The notes under the pieces are model-generated. The model did not search any database and had not been told where the DNA came from. It saw nothing but the letters and a program-made list of their open reading frames with translations. Shown one piece after another: positions 18,560 through 27,164 of a stretch of DNA of 64,000 nt. The number at the start of each line of letters is the position of its first letter. Positions within the stretch are counted from its first letter, which is position 1. Both the position numbers and the translations under genes were made by a program. This stretch comes from Haloferax sulfurifontis ATCC BAA-897 (GTDB lineage Archaea; Halobacteriota; Halobacteria; Halobacteriales; Haloferacaceae). Location: contig NZ_AOLM01000023.1 of assembly GCF_000337835.1 (NCBI RefSeq), positions 54,649-118,648 on the forward strand. Direction: 5' to 3'.

Positions 18560-18921
18560 CTAACTCAGTCGTGTACTTAGGTTTCTCCTGCAGTTTCGAG
18601 AACAAGACATAGCAATCCCTTGGACGAAGGCGACTCTCTGGTCGGAGTCACTCGCCGTCTTGTCATTCTCCATCGTCTGGTCCAGTTCGATACCGTCCTG
18701 TAGGGAGATGACTTTCTCAGTCTCACCGAGCCGTTCTGAATCCTCCTTGCGAAACTGCGTGACTACGTCAAGCAGTTGTTCACGTTGTGACTGCGTAGGT
18801 CTGCATGGTTCCGCACCGTTTCCTCGGTGAGTTCGATGCTCTCGATAACGTCCGTTACCGACGGGACTGTGGTTTTGATTTCGTTGTCTGTGTAGAACGC
18901 CAGATATTCGATAGATGTCAC
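18560..18921 (-). pseudogene. decayed gene divergent from the DUF262 nuclease
   Basis: On the minus strand a coding-like frame opens with GTG at 18921 (VTSIEYLAFYTDNEIKTT...) and runs about 43 codons to ETVRNHADLR. Gene-like sequence then continues in a second frame (TQSQREQLLDVVTQFRKED ... DQRVAFVQGIAMSC) as far as the stop near 18560. A single-base deletion around 18795-18805 would join the two. I do not recognise the family. Its position, head-to-head with the nuclease gene and sharing an inverted repeat, suggests a former regulator or antitoxin (inference). Confidence 0.5.
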
Positions 18922-18929
18922 TATCTATC
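18910..18929. promoter_or_regulatory. inverted repeat, possible operator of the DUF262 gene
   Basis: The arms gatagat and atctatc are perfect inverse complements separated by 6 bases. The element lies just upstream of the TATA-like box of the DUF262 gene and covers the GTG start of the decayed divergent gene, a typical site for a repressor acting on both. Confidence 0.4.
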
Positions 18930-18937
18930 CACAACAA

Positions 18938-18950
18938 GATATATATACCA
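18938..18950 (+). promoter_or_regulatory. TATA-like box of the DUF262 nuclease gene
   Basis: The AT-only stretch around gatatatata is centred about 28 bases before the ATG at 18972, which suits a leaderless archaeal transcript and supports that start over the upstream ATG at 18915. Confidence 0.5.
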
Positions 18951-18971
18951 CAATACATATCTGAATTAGCA

Positions 18972-21020
18972 ATGCCAGGGTACGATCTAAATACTGAATC
19001 GATTAATTCATTCGTAGATGATAGTCAAATTGAGTTGCCTCGCTTCCAAAGGAAGCTAACATGGACTGATAAAGATAATTTTAAACTCTGCCTGAGTGTT
19101 TTTAAAGGCTACCCTCTAGGTGTTATAGTCCTGTCAAAAGATAGTGATAAAAAGTACCTCTTAGACGGCCGCCAGCGGCGCTTTGCGCTTGATGAAATGC
19201 GAAATCCGGAAAAAGTCTACGACTGGGCGCGTTCTGCAATTGGCTTTAATCTTAGTGTTTCTGAGGATGATCTCCGTACTCAGTATTGGAGATTTGTAGA
19301 CCAGTACTTTGGGGAGTTTGAAGAAGATGACGACGACGATGAAGATTTCTCAGATTCTGACATAGACACTAACGAAGATTCGATGGATAACGACCCTGAC
19401 TTTTCGTCATACAATCAAGGTGAAGATGAAAATTTGATTAGATTGTTAAGTATCATTCTCTCTGTTCATCCCAAGAGAAGTAAAGCAAGTGGGATTACAA
19501 AACCCTTTGACTTCAGAGACGACGTATCTGGCTTAGATTATATTGCGGATCCGTCTTCTGGATATCGGTATGTCGATACAGATCAGTTATTAGATTGGAT
19601 TGAGTACCGATCCGGCGGTAGAAAGACTCCACAGATTGACAACTTCACACAGGACGATCTCTATAATTGGTTAATGAGTGGGAAGGACCCTGGCGAGGGA
19701 GGCAATGCGACAGAGAACAAAATTCGAAAAGAGATTGACCGAAATTGGGATCAAATCATCCGCGTTTTTGAAGCGCTACAGGCATTAGACTCGACTCTGA
19801 GCAATAGAAAAATCGGATATATGGAAGTCAGAGACGCTAGTGCGAATGATGAAAAGAAGATTTTTGAGATCATAAATAGCGAAGGCACTGATTTAACAGC
19901 CGTAGAGATACTTTCAGCTAAGCCAGCGTACAATATTGAGATTGAAAATCCGAGTGAGGAAATTGTTTCTGATATTAAGAGACTATACGAAAAGGAGATG
20001 GAGGTTTCTCGTCAGGAAGCTGTCCGGTGGGACCGACCTGCAACCTTATATAGCCGATTAGAGGTTCCAACTTTATTTCCAAGTGAAGGGTATAGCTTCG
20101 AGCGCAAGGTTCGGATAGGCTTCAAACTGATGAGTGGGTACTTTTTAAATGGTATCTCAAAAGAAGATTTTGAGGCACTTGCTAAAGTGGAGGGGGTTAA
20201 CTGGAGTTCAACAGAGCTAGAACAACAATTCAATCAGATTGAAAATTACATATCTGGCCATCCTCTTGTGAGCTTTTGGAAGTCGTGGGATAACCCAATG
20301 GTGCGGATGACCTCGGAAGCGGTTGCGATAAACTATCTGTTGTGTATGTTGAAATATTGGGAACTCCTGGAGAAACCAACATCAACCACATCTAGTCCGT
20401 TCCAAAAATTCCAAAACAAAGGTGCAGTCTTGTTTGACAAAATGATCTATGAATACGTAACGCGGCTATGGAGTGGATCTAGTGACACAAGGACCGCTAA
20501 CAATCTGAAGAATCTATCTGTTGATAGCACACTATATACTCCAATCAAATCAGAGGATTGGGAAAGTTTGCTCACGGACCTAATTGAAGAAGGTCAAATT
20601 GAGGGACAGAACCAACTAAACAATCAAAATCCAAGTAGCAGGGTGAAACTTCTTCTGCGGTACTACTACGTATTAACACAAAAGCGTCCTACAGATGTCG
20701 GTGAAATGTCCATAGATCATATAATCCCGAGCAAAGAATTCGAAAGTTCGCCGGACGAGGATATTAAGAGATATGAACATCACATTGCTAATCTGGCCGA
20801 AATACCCGGGAGAGAAAATTCTACTAAAGGATCGAAAACACTCGAACAGATATCGGACCCTTGGCTGAAATCTGAAATTGAACGGTTCACGGGAATAGAG
20901 AGTGATAACTTTGGCGACTACTCCGACGTAACCGATATTGAGGATCTAATCGAAGATAGAGGCAAGGTAATGATTGACCAATTCTTAGAGGGCCGTCGGG
21001 AACTCCTCTCTGTCAAGTAA
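18972..21020 (+). CDS. DUF262/DUF1524 protein, GmrSD-like putative defence endonuclease
   Basis: A 682-residue protein in AT-rich DNA. The N-terminal DUF262 (ParB/Srx-like) domain has PRFQRKLTW at 23-31 and the nucleotide-binding or hydrolysis motif LLDGRQRRFAL at 63-73. After it comes a strongly acidic insertion (DDDDDEDF and following, about 115-160). A long helical middle follows, then a C-terminal DUF1524 HNH-like nuclease motif: IDHIIPSKEF at about 581-590, then HHIANLAEIPGREN and STKGSK. DUF262-DUF1524 proteins include GmrSD and related enzymes that cut modified phage DNA. The key residues look intact. Codon use is unlike the chromosome, pointing to horizontal acquisition. Confidence 0.88.
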   Translation: MPGYDLNTESINSFVDDSQIELPRFQRKLTWTDKDNFKLCLSVFKGYPLGVIVLSKDSDKKYLLDGRQRRFALDEMRNPEKVYDWARSAIGFNLSVSEDDLRTQYWRFVDQYFGEFEEDDDDDEDFSDSDIDTNEDSMDNDPDFSSYNQGEDENLIRLLSIILSVHPKRSKASGITKPFDFRDDVSGLDYIADPSSGYRYVDTDQLLDWIEYRSGGRKTPQIDNFTQDDLYNWLMSGKDPGEGGNATENKIRKEIDRNWDQIIRVFEALQALDSTLSNRKIGYMEVRDASANDEKKIFEIINSEGTDLTAVEILSAKPAYNIEIENPSEEIVSDIKRLYEKEMEVSRQEAVRWDRPATLYSRLEVPTLFPSEGYSFERKVRIGFKLMSGYFLNGISKEDFEALAKVEGVNWSSTELEQQFNQIENYISGHPLVSFWKSWDNPMVRMTSEAVAINYLLCMLKYWELLEKPTSTTSSPFQKFQNKGAVLFDKMIYEYVTRLWSGSSDTRTANNLKNLSVDSTLYTPIKSEDWESLLTDLIEEGQIEGQNQLNNQNPSSRVKLLLRYYYVLTQKRPTDVGEMSIDHIIPSKEFESSPDEDIKRYEHHIANLAEIPGRENSTKGSKTLEQISDPWLKSEIERFTGIESDNFGDYSDVTDIEDLIEDRGKVMIDQFLEGRRELLSVK

Positions 21021-21120
21021 AGCTCAGAATAAAAAATTCATCGATCTCGCTCAGCTTCATTCCTAATATAAACAAAGCACCACGAACTAAAAATTATAGG
21101 GTATCTTTTACCGGAAAGTC

Positions 21121-21132
21121 GGCCTCGGCACT
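21121..21132 (+). repeat. short direct repeat at right edge of island
   Basis: Second copy of ggcctcggcact. GC content jumps just here from AT-rich island sequence to chromosomal composition. An inverted repeat, ggcactc at 21127-21133 with gagtgcc at 21152-21158, overlaps it. Confidence 0.35.
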
Positions 21133-21257
21133 CATAGGGCTCCGCATCACCGAGTGCCTAGTTCGGTTCGGAACGGTGCCGTCGTCATCGGCCACCTCGC
21201 TCTCGCCCCGCGAGCGAGTAATCACCATCGGTCTCGTTCGTCCCGCTCCCGACTCGC

Positions 21258-22331
21258 TCACGGCTTCTCCAACACCGACACGTCGATGCGAGGGTACCGC
21301 ACGCCGCCCGAAATCGAGCCCTCGTCGGCGACGACGCCCCAGAGTCGGACGCGCTCGTCGGCGAGCAGTCGAAAGCCGATGTCATCGTGGAAAAAGCGGC
21401 CGGTGGGCCAGCGGGCGACCACGTCGCCGCTGAGTCGCCCCCGGTCGTCCTCGACGGCGACGAGCGCCAGTCGAATCTCGTCGCGTTCCATCGTCTCCTC
21501 GACGCGGCCGGTGTAGGTGACGGCCGTCCCCGTGAACGACTCGGGGTTCGTCCGGAGGTCGGCGTAGGGAATCGCCGTCGCGTTCGCCGGCGTCGCGACC
21601 GCGGTCGTTCGGTTCGGAAGGGTGGACTCCTCCGAGAGTGGTTGCGGCGTCGGGAGCGACCACTCGACGGTCGGGAGGCGCACGTCCGGGAGGCGGGCGT
21701 CGAGCCACGCCGCGCGGCGGGCGACCGCGGCGCGGAGTTCCGGCGACTGCTGGACGACATCCGAGACGCGCTCGACGGCGAGGTAGGTGACGAGGCCGCC
21801 GGCGACGTAGGTGCCGGCCTTCTTGAGCGCCTCGCGGCGGGTGAGTCGGTCGGCCCCGTCGGCCTCCGGGTCGTCGCCTTCGCTCTCGGAGTCGAGGGCC
21901 TCGCTGTCGCCGTCGCCGCCCGCACCGCTCGCCCCGGCGGCGAGGTCGCGGACGAACGACTCGACGCCGGCCTCGCGGATTTCGACGGCGATAGCCGGCG
22001 CGTCGAGGACGACGAGGCCGGGCCGATGGGCGTCGGAGGCGACTCGCCCGCCGCCGACCGCCGCCACGTAGGGTTCGATGCCGGCGCGCTCGCACCGCCG
22101 GACGAACGCGCTCGCCTTGTCCGCGGTGACGGTGCCCGTCGTCGTAATCCAGATTCGGAGGTCGCGCTTTGCGCCCTCGGGCGTCTTCCCGGTGGCCTCC
22201 ACGTGCACGTCGGGGCCGCGGAAGCGGACGCGCGTCTCGTAGCCTCGCGCCCCCCAGACCCGCTCGAAGACGGCGGCGAGTTCGACGTCGGAGCGGTCCG
22301 AAACGACCGACGTGAGACGGGGCGCAGTCAT
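21258..22331 (-). CDS. membrane-anchored protein with Mrr-like N-terminal domain
   Basis: A 357-residue protein. Residues about 15-125 resemble the restriction-endonuclease-like (Mrr) fold: LAAVFERVWGARGYETRVRF, GPDVHVEATG and a strand RDLRIWITTTG. However, the usual Q/E-x-K catalytic lysine of that strand is replaced by W-I-T, so nuclease activity is doubtful. An acidic linker, a twin-lysine region (RREALKKAGTYVAGGLVTYLAV) that resembles a membrane anchor, and a C-terminal beta-rich domain with an OB-like look follow. It probably has an extracytoplasmic C-terminus; the function is unknown. Confidence 0.75.
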   Translation of the reverse strand: MTAPRLTSVVSDRSDVELAAVFERVWGARGYETRVRFRGPDVHVEATGKTPEGAKRDLRIWITTTGTVTADKASAFVRRCERAGIEPYVAAVGGGRVASDAHRPGLVVLDAPAIAVEIREAGVESFVRDLAAGASGAGGDGDSEALDSESEGDDPEADGADRLTRREALKKAGTYVAGGLVTYLAVERVSDVVQQSPELRAAVARRAAWLDARLPDVRLPTVEWSLPTPQPLSEESTLPNRTTAVATPANATAIPYADLRTNPESFTGTAVTYTGRVEETMERDEIRLALVAVEDDRGRLSGDVVARWPTGRFFHDDIGFRLLADERVRLWGVVADEGSISGGVRYPRIDVSVLEKP

Positions 22332-22449
22332 TGCGTCCGAGGTGCCGGGCGAGGCTGTTATGTGTTTGCGCCCGGTTCTCGGCGTTGAGAACGCGCGCGG
22401 CGAAGCGGGGCCGAAGTCGATACGGGGGACCCGGACGCCGACCGCCGCC

Positions 22450-23721
22450 TCAGCCGAGGAATCGGACGGCGGCGTCGGCGACGATGTCGGCCACGTCGAC
22501 CACGTCGTCGGTGAAGACGAACTCGCCGGCGGCGTGGATGTTCTCGCCGTCGGGGCCGACGATGACCGTCGGGAGGCCGGCGCGGTCGCCGAGGTAGTTG
22601 AAGTCGCCGACGCTGGAGAAGTAGCCGTAGGCGGGGTCGACGCCGGAGACGGCGCGGGTCGAGTCCGAGAGGGCCGAAACGAGCGGGTGGTCGTCGTCCG
22701 TCACGTAGGGGCCGTAGCGGATGCCCTCGTCGGGCGACTCGCGGAACCCCACGTCGACCTCGCTCTCCAAGCCGAGTTCCTCGACGGCGCGTTCTGCGTC
22801 GGCGCGAGCGTCTTCGAGCGTCTCGCCGACGACGACGTGGCGGTCGACCATGAGGCGGGCGCGCTCGGGGACCGACAGCGTCTGGCTTCCGCCCTCGATT
22901 TTCAGCGGGCAGGTCGAACCCGACCCGAGTTTCGGGTGGTCGCCCACGTCGAGGTCGTCGAGCGCGGCCGCGAGTCTGCCGGCCTCGACGACCGCGTTGA
23001 CGCCGGTCTCGGGTTTCGAGCCGTGCGCCGCCTGTCCGCGGACGTCGATGTCGTAGAAGTAGCGACCGCGCGCGCCGAGGAGGAGCGCCGGGTTCTCGAT
23101 GTCTTCCTGTGCGAGAATCGGGCCGGGTTCGGTGACGATGGCGGCGTCGCAGTCGGCGACGACGCCGTCGCGGATGAGGCGGTCGGTGCCGAGTCCGTAG
23201 GGGCCCTCCTCGTCCACGACGGCCGTGAGGAGCACGTCGCCGGCGAGGTCGCAGTCGGCGAGGGCGTCGAACGCGACCATGACGGCCGCGAGGCCGCCTT
23301 TCATGTCGCACGCGCCCTGTCCGTACAGTTTCCCGTCCTCGATGCGGCCCGAACACGGGTCTTCGTCCCAGTCTTCGACCAGTTTCACGGTGTCCATGTG
23401 GGCGTTCAACAGGAGCGTCGGCGCGTCCGGGTCCGACCCCTCCAGTCGGGCGACGACGTTGTCGCCCTCGTACTCCGTGATGTCCGGCTCGCTCACGTGG
23501 TGGTACTCCGGGTCGTGCCCGCGGGCGTCCAACCAGTCGTAGACGAACTCGCTTATCTCGGCCTCCTCGAAGTACGGGCTCGGAATCCGCACGAGTTCCT
23601 GCAGGAGGTCGATGGTCTCGTCGGGGTCGACGCGGGGAGCGGCGTCGAGGTCGAGGCTGGTGTCCGGGTTGAGGTCGGAGTCGCCCGAGCGGTCCCCGCG
23701 CGGCGTCGCGTCGTCAGTCAT
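22450..23721 (-). CDS. M20-family metallopeptidase (ArgE/DapE/CPG2-like)
   Basis: A 423-residue zinc-dependent amidohydrolase of the M20 family. The first metal site is in LLLNAHMDTVKL. The catalytic acidic pair is VVDEEGPYGLGT, and the dimerisation domain contains GAHGSKP-like RGQAAHGSKPETGVNA. The last metal ligand region is GEYFSSVGDF-like and near FTDDVVDVA. It likely deacylates an amino acid or peptide. Its start overlaps the end of the amino-acid permease gene by 8 bases, so import and deacylation of a nitrogen compound may be coupled. Confidence 0.88.
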   Translation of the reverse strand: MTDDATPRGDRSGDSDLNPDTSLDLDAAPRVDPDETIDLLQELVRIPSPYFEEAEISEFVYDWLDARGHDPEYHHVSEPDITEYEGDNVVARLEGSDPDAPTLLLNAHMDTVKLVEDWDEDPCSGRIEDGKLYGQGACDMKGGLAAVMVAFDALADCDLAGDVLLTAVVDEEGPYGLGTDRLIRDGVVADCDAAIVTEPGPILAQEDIENPALLLGARGRYFYDIDVRGQAAHGSKPETGVNAVVEAGRLAAALDDLDVGDHPKLGSGSTCPLKIEGGSQTLSVPERARLMVDRHVVVGETLEDARADAERAVEELGLESEVDVGFRESPDEGIRYGPYVTDDDHPLVSALSDSTRAVSGVDPAYGYFSSVGDFNYLGDRAGLPTVIVGPDGENIHAAGEFVFTDDVVDVADIVADAAVRFLG

Positions 23722-25114
23722 CGCTCACCCCGCGGACCGACGGGTTGTACTCGTCGGAGGGGACGCCGGGGAGCGTCCCGAGGATGGCCTCGACGTCGTG
23801 GTCCTTCTGTTGGCCGCGGTACCAGTAGACGCCGAAGACGACGAGGCCGACGGCGACCCACGGGACGTAAATCGACAGCGAGCCCTTGTACGCCTCGGTC
23901 AGGAGGCCGACCGCGCCGAGCGACCCGACGAGCCCCGTCAGCGTGAGGAGCGCGGGGCGCGAAAAGCCCGCCTCCGCGCGGAGGTCGGTGCGGCTGTAGA
24001 GCACGTACAGCACCGTTATCGACACCGCGGCGTAGGCGATGAGGTAGCTGAACGTGGCGATGGCGATGGCCTGACTGAGGCCGGTGCTCCAGAAGGTGAG
24101 GCCGGAGGCGACGACGTACAGCGTCAGAAGCGACCAGTGGGGCGTCCCGAAGCGGTCGGAGACCGCCGAGAACTTCTTGGGGAACACCTCGTCCCACGCC
24201 CACGAGTAGGGCATCTTGATGCCCGCGGCCATGACCGCGTGGACCGACGACGCGGTGGCGAGCAGGCCGCCGATACCGACGATGGCCGTGCCGATGTCAC
24301 CGAGGAAGACTTCCGCGGCGGTCGAGAGCGGCCGCGCCGAGTTCGCGAGGACCGTGTAGTCGCCGACGACGCCGTAGATGACGGCGGCGGTCAGCACGTA
24401 CAGGAAGATGAGGATGGCCGTGCCGCCGGCCATCGCCAGGGGGAGGTTCCGCGAGGGGTTCTTCACCTCAGCGCCCATCTGCCCGGCGACGGCGATGCCG
24501 ATGTAGGCGTAGAACAGCGGGACCGCGGCGGCGACGAAGCCGTCGAAGCCGCCGGTGAAAAACGGCTGGTAGTTCGCGGCGTCGATGTTCAACAGCCCGG
24601 GGCCGACGAGCACGAGTATCGACAGGATGAGAAAGCCGAAGATGGCGTTCTGCGAGCGGCTGTAACTCTTCGCGCCCACGAGGTTGACCAGAAAGAGGAC
24701 CGTCAGTAGGCCGAAGCCGGCGAGCGTCGGGTCCACCGAGGGATAGAACACCTGTAAGTAGCTCCCGAAGCCGATGGCGAGAACCGCGTCGGCGGCCATG
24801 TAGCCGAGCCACTTCGACCACGTCACCACGAACCCGGGGAGGCGGCTGTCGAACGCCCGCGAGACGTAGGCGTACGACCCCGCCGCGCCGGGGAAGATAG
24901 TCGCCATCCAGCCGTAGTTGAGCGCGATACTCATCGCGAGCAGTCCCGAGAGGATGACGACGAGGATGACGCTCGGTCCCGTCGTCGAACTCGCCGTGCC
25001 GAGGGTGACGAACAGCCCGGCTCCGAGCGTCCCCGCTACCACGGTGCTCACCGCGCCGAACAGTCCGATGTCCCGCGAGAGACTCCGTCCGTCGTTCACG
25101 TCTACCGATGACAT
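23714..25114 (-). CDS. APC-superfamily amino acid permease
   Basis: A 466-residue membrane protein with about 12 hydrophobic segments. The APC signature GTLGAGLFVTLGTASS is near the N-terminus, and the middle carries GAEVKNPSRNLPLAM, the conserved cytoplasmic loop of the family. It imports an amino acid or amine by cation exchange. Its stop overlaps the M20 peptidase start by 8 bases, so the two are translated from one mRNA. An HTH-10 regulator follows nearby. Confidence 0.9.
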   Translation of the reverse strand: MSSVDVNDGRSLSRDIGLFGAVSTVVAGTLGAGLFVTLGTASSTTGPSVILVVILSGLLAMSIALNYGWMATIFPGAAGSYAYVSRAFDSRLPGFVVTWSKWLGYMAADAVLAIGFGSYLQVFYPSVDPTLAGFGLLTVLFLVNLVGAKSYSRSQNAIFGFLILSILVLVGPGLLNIDAANYQPFFTGGFDGFVAAAVPLFYAYIGIAVAGQMGAEVKNPSRNLPLAMAGGTAILIFLYVLTAAVIYGVVGDYTVLANSARPLSTAAEVFLGDIGTAIVGIGGLLATASSVHAVMAAGIKMPYSWAWDEVFPKKFSAVSDRFGTPHWSLLTLYVVASGLTFWSTGLSQAIAIATFSYLIAYAAVSITVLYVLYSRTDLRAEAGFSRPALLTLTGLVGSLGAVGLLTEAYKGSLSIYVPWVAVGLVVFGVYWYRGQQKDHDVEAILGTLPGVPSDEYNPSVRGVSDD

Positions 25115-25229
25115 GCTATCACATGGGTCGGTTGTCGGGCAAAGTACCCCTCCCTCTCATGAGTGGGGCGGCGGGAGAGCGAGCGCCGCTCTCCCGATAG
25201 AACCCGACGCGAGGGACCCGAACCCGGGC

Positions 25230-25919
25230 TCAGTAGTCGCCGAGCAGTTTCGACTCCGCCTTCCGGAGGTGTTCGAGAAGCGTCGCCTTCGAGATGTCCA
25301 GTTCCCCCGCCAGCGACGCCGCGCTCACTTCGCGGGGCCACGTGTAGTAGTCGCGGCGGCGGGCCAGTTCGTACACCTCGCGCTGGCGCTCGGAGAGCGC
25401 GTCGGTGCGGAACATGCCGCCGCCGTCCTCGGGGGCGGTGATGAGTTCCACGTCGATGTCGGCGTTCCGCTCTTCGCGAATCTCCTCTAACCGCTCGTGG
25501 ACGGTCTGCCGCGTCTCGTGGACGAGCACGGTCCAGCGCTCGCGGCCGCCCTGCATGCGAACCGGCTCGTCGGGGATGAACCCCCGCGAGACGAGGGCGT
25601 CGTTGATGGAGTTCCCGAGGTCGTAGCGGACGACGATACCACGGGCCGCGCTCCCCGGCACCCCGGCGTCGCCGGCGTGGTCGTCGGTCTCCCACACCGA
25701 CTCGGTCAGGTCGGACGCGCGGACGGCCGCGACGAGTTCGTCCACCTCCTCGGTCGTGTCGGCGTAGGCGGTGAAACGGCCGTTGGCGAGGCCGTCTATC
25801 TCGTGGACGCCGTGACCGAGGAGCCCCCCACTCGTCTCCGCGGTCACCTGTAGCGTCCAGCAGTCCGGGTGCCAGATGTCGAGACAGACCCGAGCGCCCC
25901 GTCCTCCCTCTCGTGCCAT
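25230..25919 (-). CDS. HTH-10 (bacterio-opsin activator-like) transcriptional regulator
   Basis: A 229-residue haloarchaeal regulator. The N-terminal 150 residues are a variable sensor domain starting ARVCLDIWHPDCWTLQVT. The C-terminus holds the HTH-10 domain: LSERQREVYELARRRDYYTWPREV then LAGELDISKATLLEHLRKAESKLL. Such proteins often regulate neighbouring metabolic genes. The M20/APC pair upstream by map position is the closest candidate target (inference). Confidence 0.9.
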   Translation of the reverse strand: MAREGGRGARVCLDIWHPDCWTLQVTAETSGGLLGHGVHEIDGLANGRFTAYADTTEEVDELVAAVRASDLTESVWETDDHAGDAGVPGSAARGIVVRYDLGNSINDALVSRGFIPDEPVRMQGGRERWTVLVHETRQTVHERLEEIREERNADIDVELITAPEDGGGMFRTDALSERQREVYELARRRDYYTWPREVSAASLAGELDISKATLLEHLRKAESKLLGDY

Positions 25920-26057
25920 TCGTTAGCATGGAAGGGCGCTCGCCGGGTAAAAAGGTATCCAACCTGACTCGATGCGACGCGACGGCCGGTCGGCGCGGAC
26001 CGTCTCGACGGTCGCGGCGGTCTCGGCAATCGCGGTCGGTCGAAACCCTCGCGGCGC

Positions 26058-27083
26058 TTACTCGATTCGCTCGCGCGCCGCGGCGACCAGAAGCGGGAGC
26101 ATGATGGTCGCGTCGCCGAGGACCGTCGTGTTGCGGGCGTCTTTCTCCAGTTTGCCCCACGAGCGCGCCTCGTCGAGCGTCGCGCCCGAGAGGCCGCCGG
26201 TCGCGGCGGGGTCCATCGTAATCTGGACGCCGTAGTCGTACGCGCCGGGCGTGACGAGCATCGTCTGGAGCGTGAAGTTCTTCGGGACGCCGCCGCCGAC
26301 GAGGAGACAGCCGGCCGTGTCGGCGTCGTACGCGAGGTCGGTCAGCGGCGTCATGTCGGCCAGCACGTCCAGCGAGAACGACGAGGTTTGCGAGTACATC
26401 CACGCCTGCAGGCCGAGGACGGAGTCCTGAACCGCCGGGCAGTAGATGGGCACGTCGGACTCGTAGGCCGCGGCGGCGACGCCGGCGTCTTCCTCGATTC
26501 CCTCGCGGTCGTTGACCTCGCTGTTGGCGCGGCCGAGTTCGCGGCAGAGGTCGGCGATGCTGACGGTTCCCTCCTCCTCCAGCGCCGGGAACACCTCGCT
26601 TCGCAGGTGCGACTCGAACAGCGCGAAATGTTCCTGCGGGAGGTAGACGTTGTAGATGCGGTCGACCTCCTCGTCGCGGAGCGTCTCGTCGTGCTCGCGT
26701 TCGGTCTTCTCGCCGTGGTTCTGAGACCCATGATGATGCTTTCCGCCGATGGCCTCGATGGCGTCGTGGGTGAGGTTCGCGCCCGTCGTCACGAGGGCGT
26801 CCACATGGCCGTCGCGGATGAGGTCGGAGACGACCTTGCGCATCCCGGTCGGGACCATCGCGCCGGCCAGCGACATGAACACCGTGCAGTCGTCGTCGGC
26901 CAGCATCTCGGCGTAGATGTCGGCGGCCTCGTGCACGTCGGCCGCGCCGATGCCCGCGCGGCCGTACTGCTCGACTAACTCGCCGACGGTCATGCCGCCG
27001 CGGACCTCGGCGTGGCCCAGCGGGTCGTGTGTGAACTCCTCGCGGTCCGGCATCTCGTAGCCGTCATCGTCGTGGTCGCTCAT
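26058..27083 (-). CDS. dys: deoxyhypusine synthase
   Basis: A 341-residue deoxyhypusine synthase, the enzyme that transfers an aminobutyl-type group to the conserved lysine of aIF5A using NAD. Family segments are clear: FMSLAGAMVPTGMRKVVSDL near the N-terminus, DALVTTGANLTHD, and the C-terminal active-site segment EARSWGKLEKDA, where the lysine at about residue 311 forms the enzyme intermediate. Length matches the family. A His-rich insertion (GGKHHHGSQNHGEK) follows GANLTHDA. The clustered agmatinase-like and aIF5A genes supply the rest of the pathway. Confidence 0.95.
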   Translation of the reverse strand: MSDHDDDGYEMPDREEFTHDPLGHAEVRGGMTVGELVEQYGRAGIGAADVHEAADIYAEMLADDDCTVFMSLAGAMVPTGMRKVVSDLIRDGHVDALVTTGANLTHDAIEAIGGKHHHGSQNHGEKTEREHDETLRDEEVDRIYNVYLPQEHFALFESHLRSEVFPALEEEGTVSIADLCRELGRANSEVNDREGIEEDAGVAAAAYESDVPIYCPAVQDSVLGLQAWMYSQTSSFSLDVLADMTPLTDLAYDADTAGCLLVGGGVPKNFTLQTMLVTPGAYDYGVQITMDPAATGGLSGATLDEARSWGKLEKDARNTTVLGDATIMLPLLVAAARERIE

Positions 27084-27164
27084 GCGAGGGAGTGCGTCGG
27101 CCGAGCGTTTGAACGCCCCGGTCCGGCGAGGCCGTGCGGCGGGTTGGCAGGCGTTCGGTCGCCC

